Of a stretch of 5,710 nucleotides of DNA, positions 4,662 through 5,710 are shown piece by piece (position 1 is the first letter of the stretch; every line of letters begins with the position of its first letter). The DNA comes from Methylacidiphilum caldifontis (GTDB taxonomy: Bacteria > Verrucomicrobiota > Verrucomicrobiia > Methylacidiphilales > CAMAQI01). The stretch is taken from positions 1-5,710 of the forward strand of contig CAMAQI010000159.1 in assembly GCA_945860255.1 (NCBI GenBank). Reading direction: 5' to 3'. The notes under the pieces were generated by a model. It searched no databases. It saw only the letters and a program-made list of their open reading frames with translations, and was not told where the DNA came from. Made by a program: the position numbers and the translations under genes.

Positions 4662-5680
4662 AACGGATTCTGATTTGTCGCCCTGATCGAGTCGGTGACA
4701 CGATTATCTCCTCCTCCTGTTTCAGTCCTCTGAATGCCGCGGGACACACTCTTTTTTTTATGGCGCGAAAAATGATGTCCCCATTGTTTCAAGGACATCC
4801 GCTTCTTGAACAGTTCATCCCGATTCCGAACTCGCCCCATCCCAATCCAGAGGAAAAAAAGATTCTTCTGAATCAAATTCGAGAGGTAGAAGCCGACATT
4901 TTGATTCATTTACACCCCCTCCCTGTTCTTTATCCACTGACCGCCGAGGCCAAAATTCCGATCCGAATCGGACATTTGCATAAAAAACTGACACGCTTCC
5001 TCACGCACGCTTATCCGTATATCAAAGACAAAGGAGATCAACATGAGGCAAATTATAATTTCGATCTATTGGAATCCCTTGAGATTGAAATTCCTCATCC
5101 ACTCCACTACTCGATTCATCTGAATCCTGATGAAGAAGAACTGGCGAATCAACTTCTCCAAGAACACTCCTTCCCTCTCTCCTATATCGTTCTGAACCCC
5201 ACCGCCCACTCACAATCCCTTCGTTGGCCTGTTTCTCATTTTATTGAGCTCGCAAAATTAATTCGTGATCGTGAAGAAGAGCCGTTCGTGATCATTGGCG
5301 ATAACGCCAACGACCCTTCCATCCTGGAACTGATGAAAGACCCGATCTTTCAAAGGAACTGTATCAATCTTGCGGGAAAAACGAGCCTTGGATCCTTGGG
5401 ATGGATTCTTAAAAAAGCGCGCCTGCTCATCGGACGAAATACAGGACCGAGCCATCTCGCCGCCGCTGTCGGCTGTCCTACGGTCGAAATCTTTGGAAGA
5501 ATGGAGCCGATCTATGGTCCGAATCGATGGCATGCCCTCGGAGAGAACAATCATCCTGTTTGTGCCAGCGCCAGAAAACGGTGGTTCGAAACAAAACAGA
5601 AATTTTGGAAACGGAGCTACGAATCGATTTCTCCTCAAGAGGTTTATGAAGCCGCGCTACCATTTTTAAACAAAACCTAA
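4658..5680 (+). CDS. Family 9 glycosyltransferase (ADP-heptose:LPS heptosyltransferase-like)
   Basis: Inverting GT-B enzyme of the WaaC/WaaF/WaaQ family, which adds heptose from an ADP-heptose donor to the LPS inner core at the cytoplasmic face of the inner membrane. It is 340 aa, the normal length. RPDRVGD (8-14) is the N-terminal acceptor-site motif, with Asp14 at the position of the catalytic Asp. SLRWP (187-191) precedes the donor half. NLAGKTSLGSL (237-247) and the signature GRNTGPSHLAAAVGCPTV (259-276), followed by EIFG, form the ADP-heptose site. An inverted repeat, TCCGAT-N4-ATCGGA, lies at 4957-4972. The start is set by ATGA (4658-4661), a four-base overlap with the GT4 stop, and by the conserved MKRILI strand. 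Which heptose position or other sugar it adds cannot be told. The next gene begins 8 bp after its stop. Confidence 0.92.
   Translation: MKRILICRPDRVGDTIISSSCFSPLNAAGHTLFFMARKMMSPLFQGHPLLEQFIPIPNSPHPNPEEKKILLNQIREVEADILIHLHPLPVLYPLTAEAKIPIRIGHLHKKLTRFLTHAYPYIKDKGDQHEANYNFDLLESLEIEIPHPLHYSIHLNPDEEELANQLLQEHSFPLSYIVLNPTAHSQSLRWPVSHFIELAKLIRDREEEPFVIIGDNANDPSILELMKDPIFQRNCINLAGKTSLGSLGWILKKARLLIGRNTGPSHLAAAVGCPTVEIFGRMEPIYGPNRWHALGENNHPVCASARKRWFETKQKFWKRSYESISPQEVYEAALPFLNKT
4957..4972. repeat. Inverted repeat TCCGAT-N4-ATCGGA within the GT9 gene
   Basis: TCCGAT at 4957-4962 and ATCGGA at 4967-4972 flank the tetramer CCGA. The half-sites are the same as those in the two parB palindromes. It covers the codons for roughly Ile100 to Gly105. 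It may simply reflect the general excess of CGAT-containing words in this window. Confidence 0.6.
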
Positions 5681-5688
5681 TCCGTTCG

Positions 5689-5710
5689 ATGAAAGCCATT
5701 CTGATTAAAC
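5689..5710 (+). CDS. Start of a further gene in the same operon (partial)
   Basis: ATG at 5689, 8 bp after the GT9 stop, opens MKAILIK and runs off the window. An N-terminal strand of this form is usual in heptosyltransferases and other GT-B enzymes, and the tight spacing suggests the same operon. Seven residues do not identify a family. No Shine-Dalgarno sequence is seen. Confidence 0.5.

Noticed and set aside
5258..5638. 126-codon minus-strand frame within the GT9 gene
   Set aside because: Antisense to a gene with clear family motifs; the translation has no domain features.

Overview
The window carries six complete protein-coding genes of a mid-GC (about 45%, judged by eye) Gram-negative bacterium, plus the first codons of a seventh. 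Gram-negative is inferred from a family 9 (heptosyltransferase-type) glycosyltransferase. The ParB sequence (VLELALVENMQRSDLNPIEEAE) reads to me as closest to the Verrucomicrobiota/PVC group, but this is recollection and low confidence. Almost no gene start has a Shine-Dalgarno sequence.

Layout. 1-354: no recognisable gene. It holds a frame open from the window edge to 216, competing hairpins at 57-88, a quasi-palindrome at 174-219 and a possible 27-residue membrane peptide at 217-300. 355-1200 (+): mutM/fpg, a DNA repair glycosylase. 1201-1445: a spacer between converging genes, built of short tandem repeats, one of which forms a G-quadruplex motif on the minus strand. 1446-2039 (-): mobA, molybdenum cofactor guanylyltransferase. 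2073-2525 (+): a DUF309 protein, divergent from mobA across only 33 bp. 2609-3493 (+): parB, the chromosome partition CTPase. 3528-4661 (+): a GT4 glycosyltransferase. 4658-5680 (+): a GT9 heptosyltransferase-like enzyme, overlapping the previous gene by 4 bp. 5689 to the edge (+): the start of another gene, MKAILIK.

parB, the two glycosyltransferases and the next gene run in one direction with gaps of 34, -4 and 8 bp and no visible terminator, so they are probably one operon. The glycosyltransferases probably build LPS core or surface polysaccharide. mutM, mobA and the DUF309 gene look like independent housekeeping genes. No parA, no mobile element, no tRNA/rRNA and no CRISPR array is visible.

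The most unusual signal is inside coding sequence: a perfect 22-bp palindrome in parB over its most conserved motif, a second 14-bp palindrome near the end of parB, and a related inverted repeat in the GT9 gene. All three use the half-site TCCGAT/ATCGGA. I do not see a clearly new multi-gene system here.
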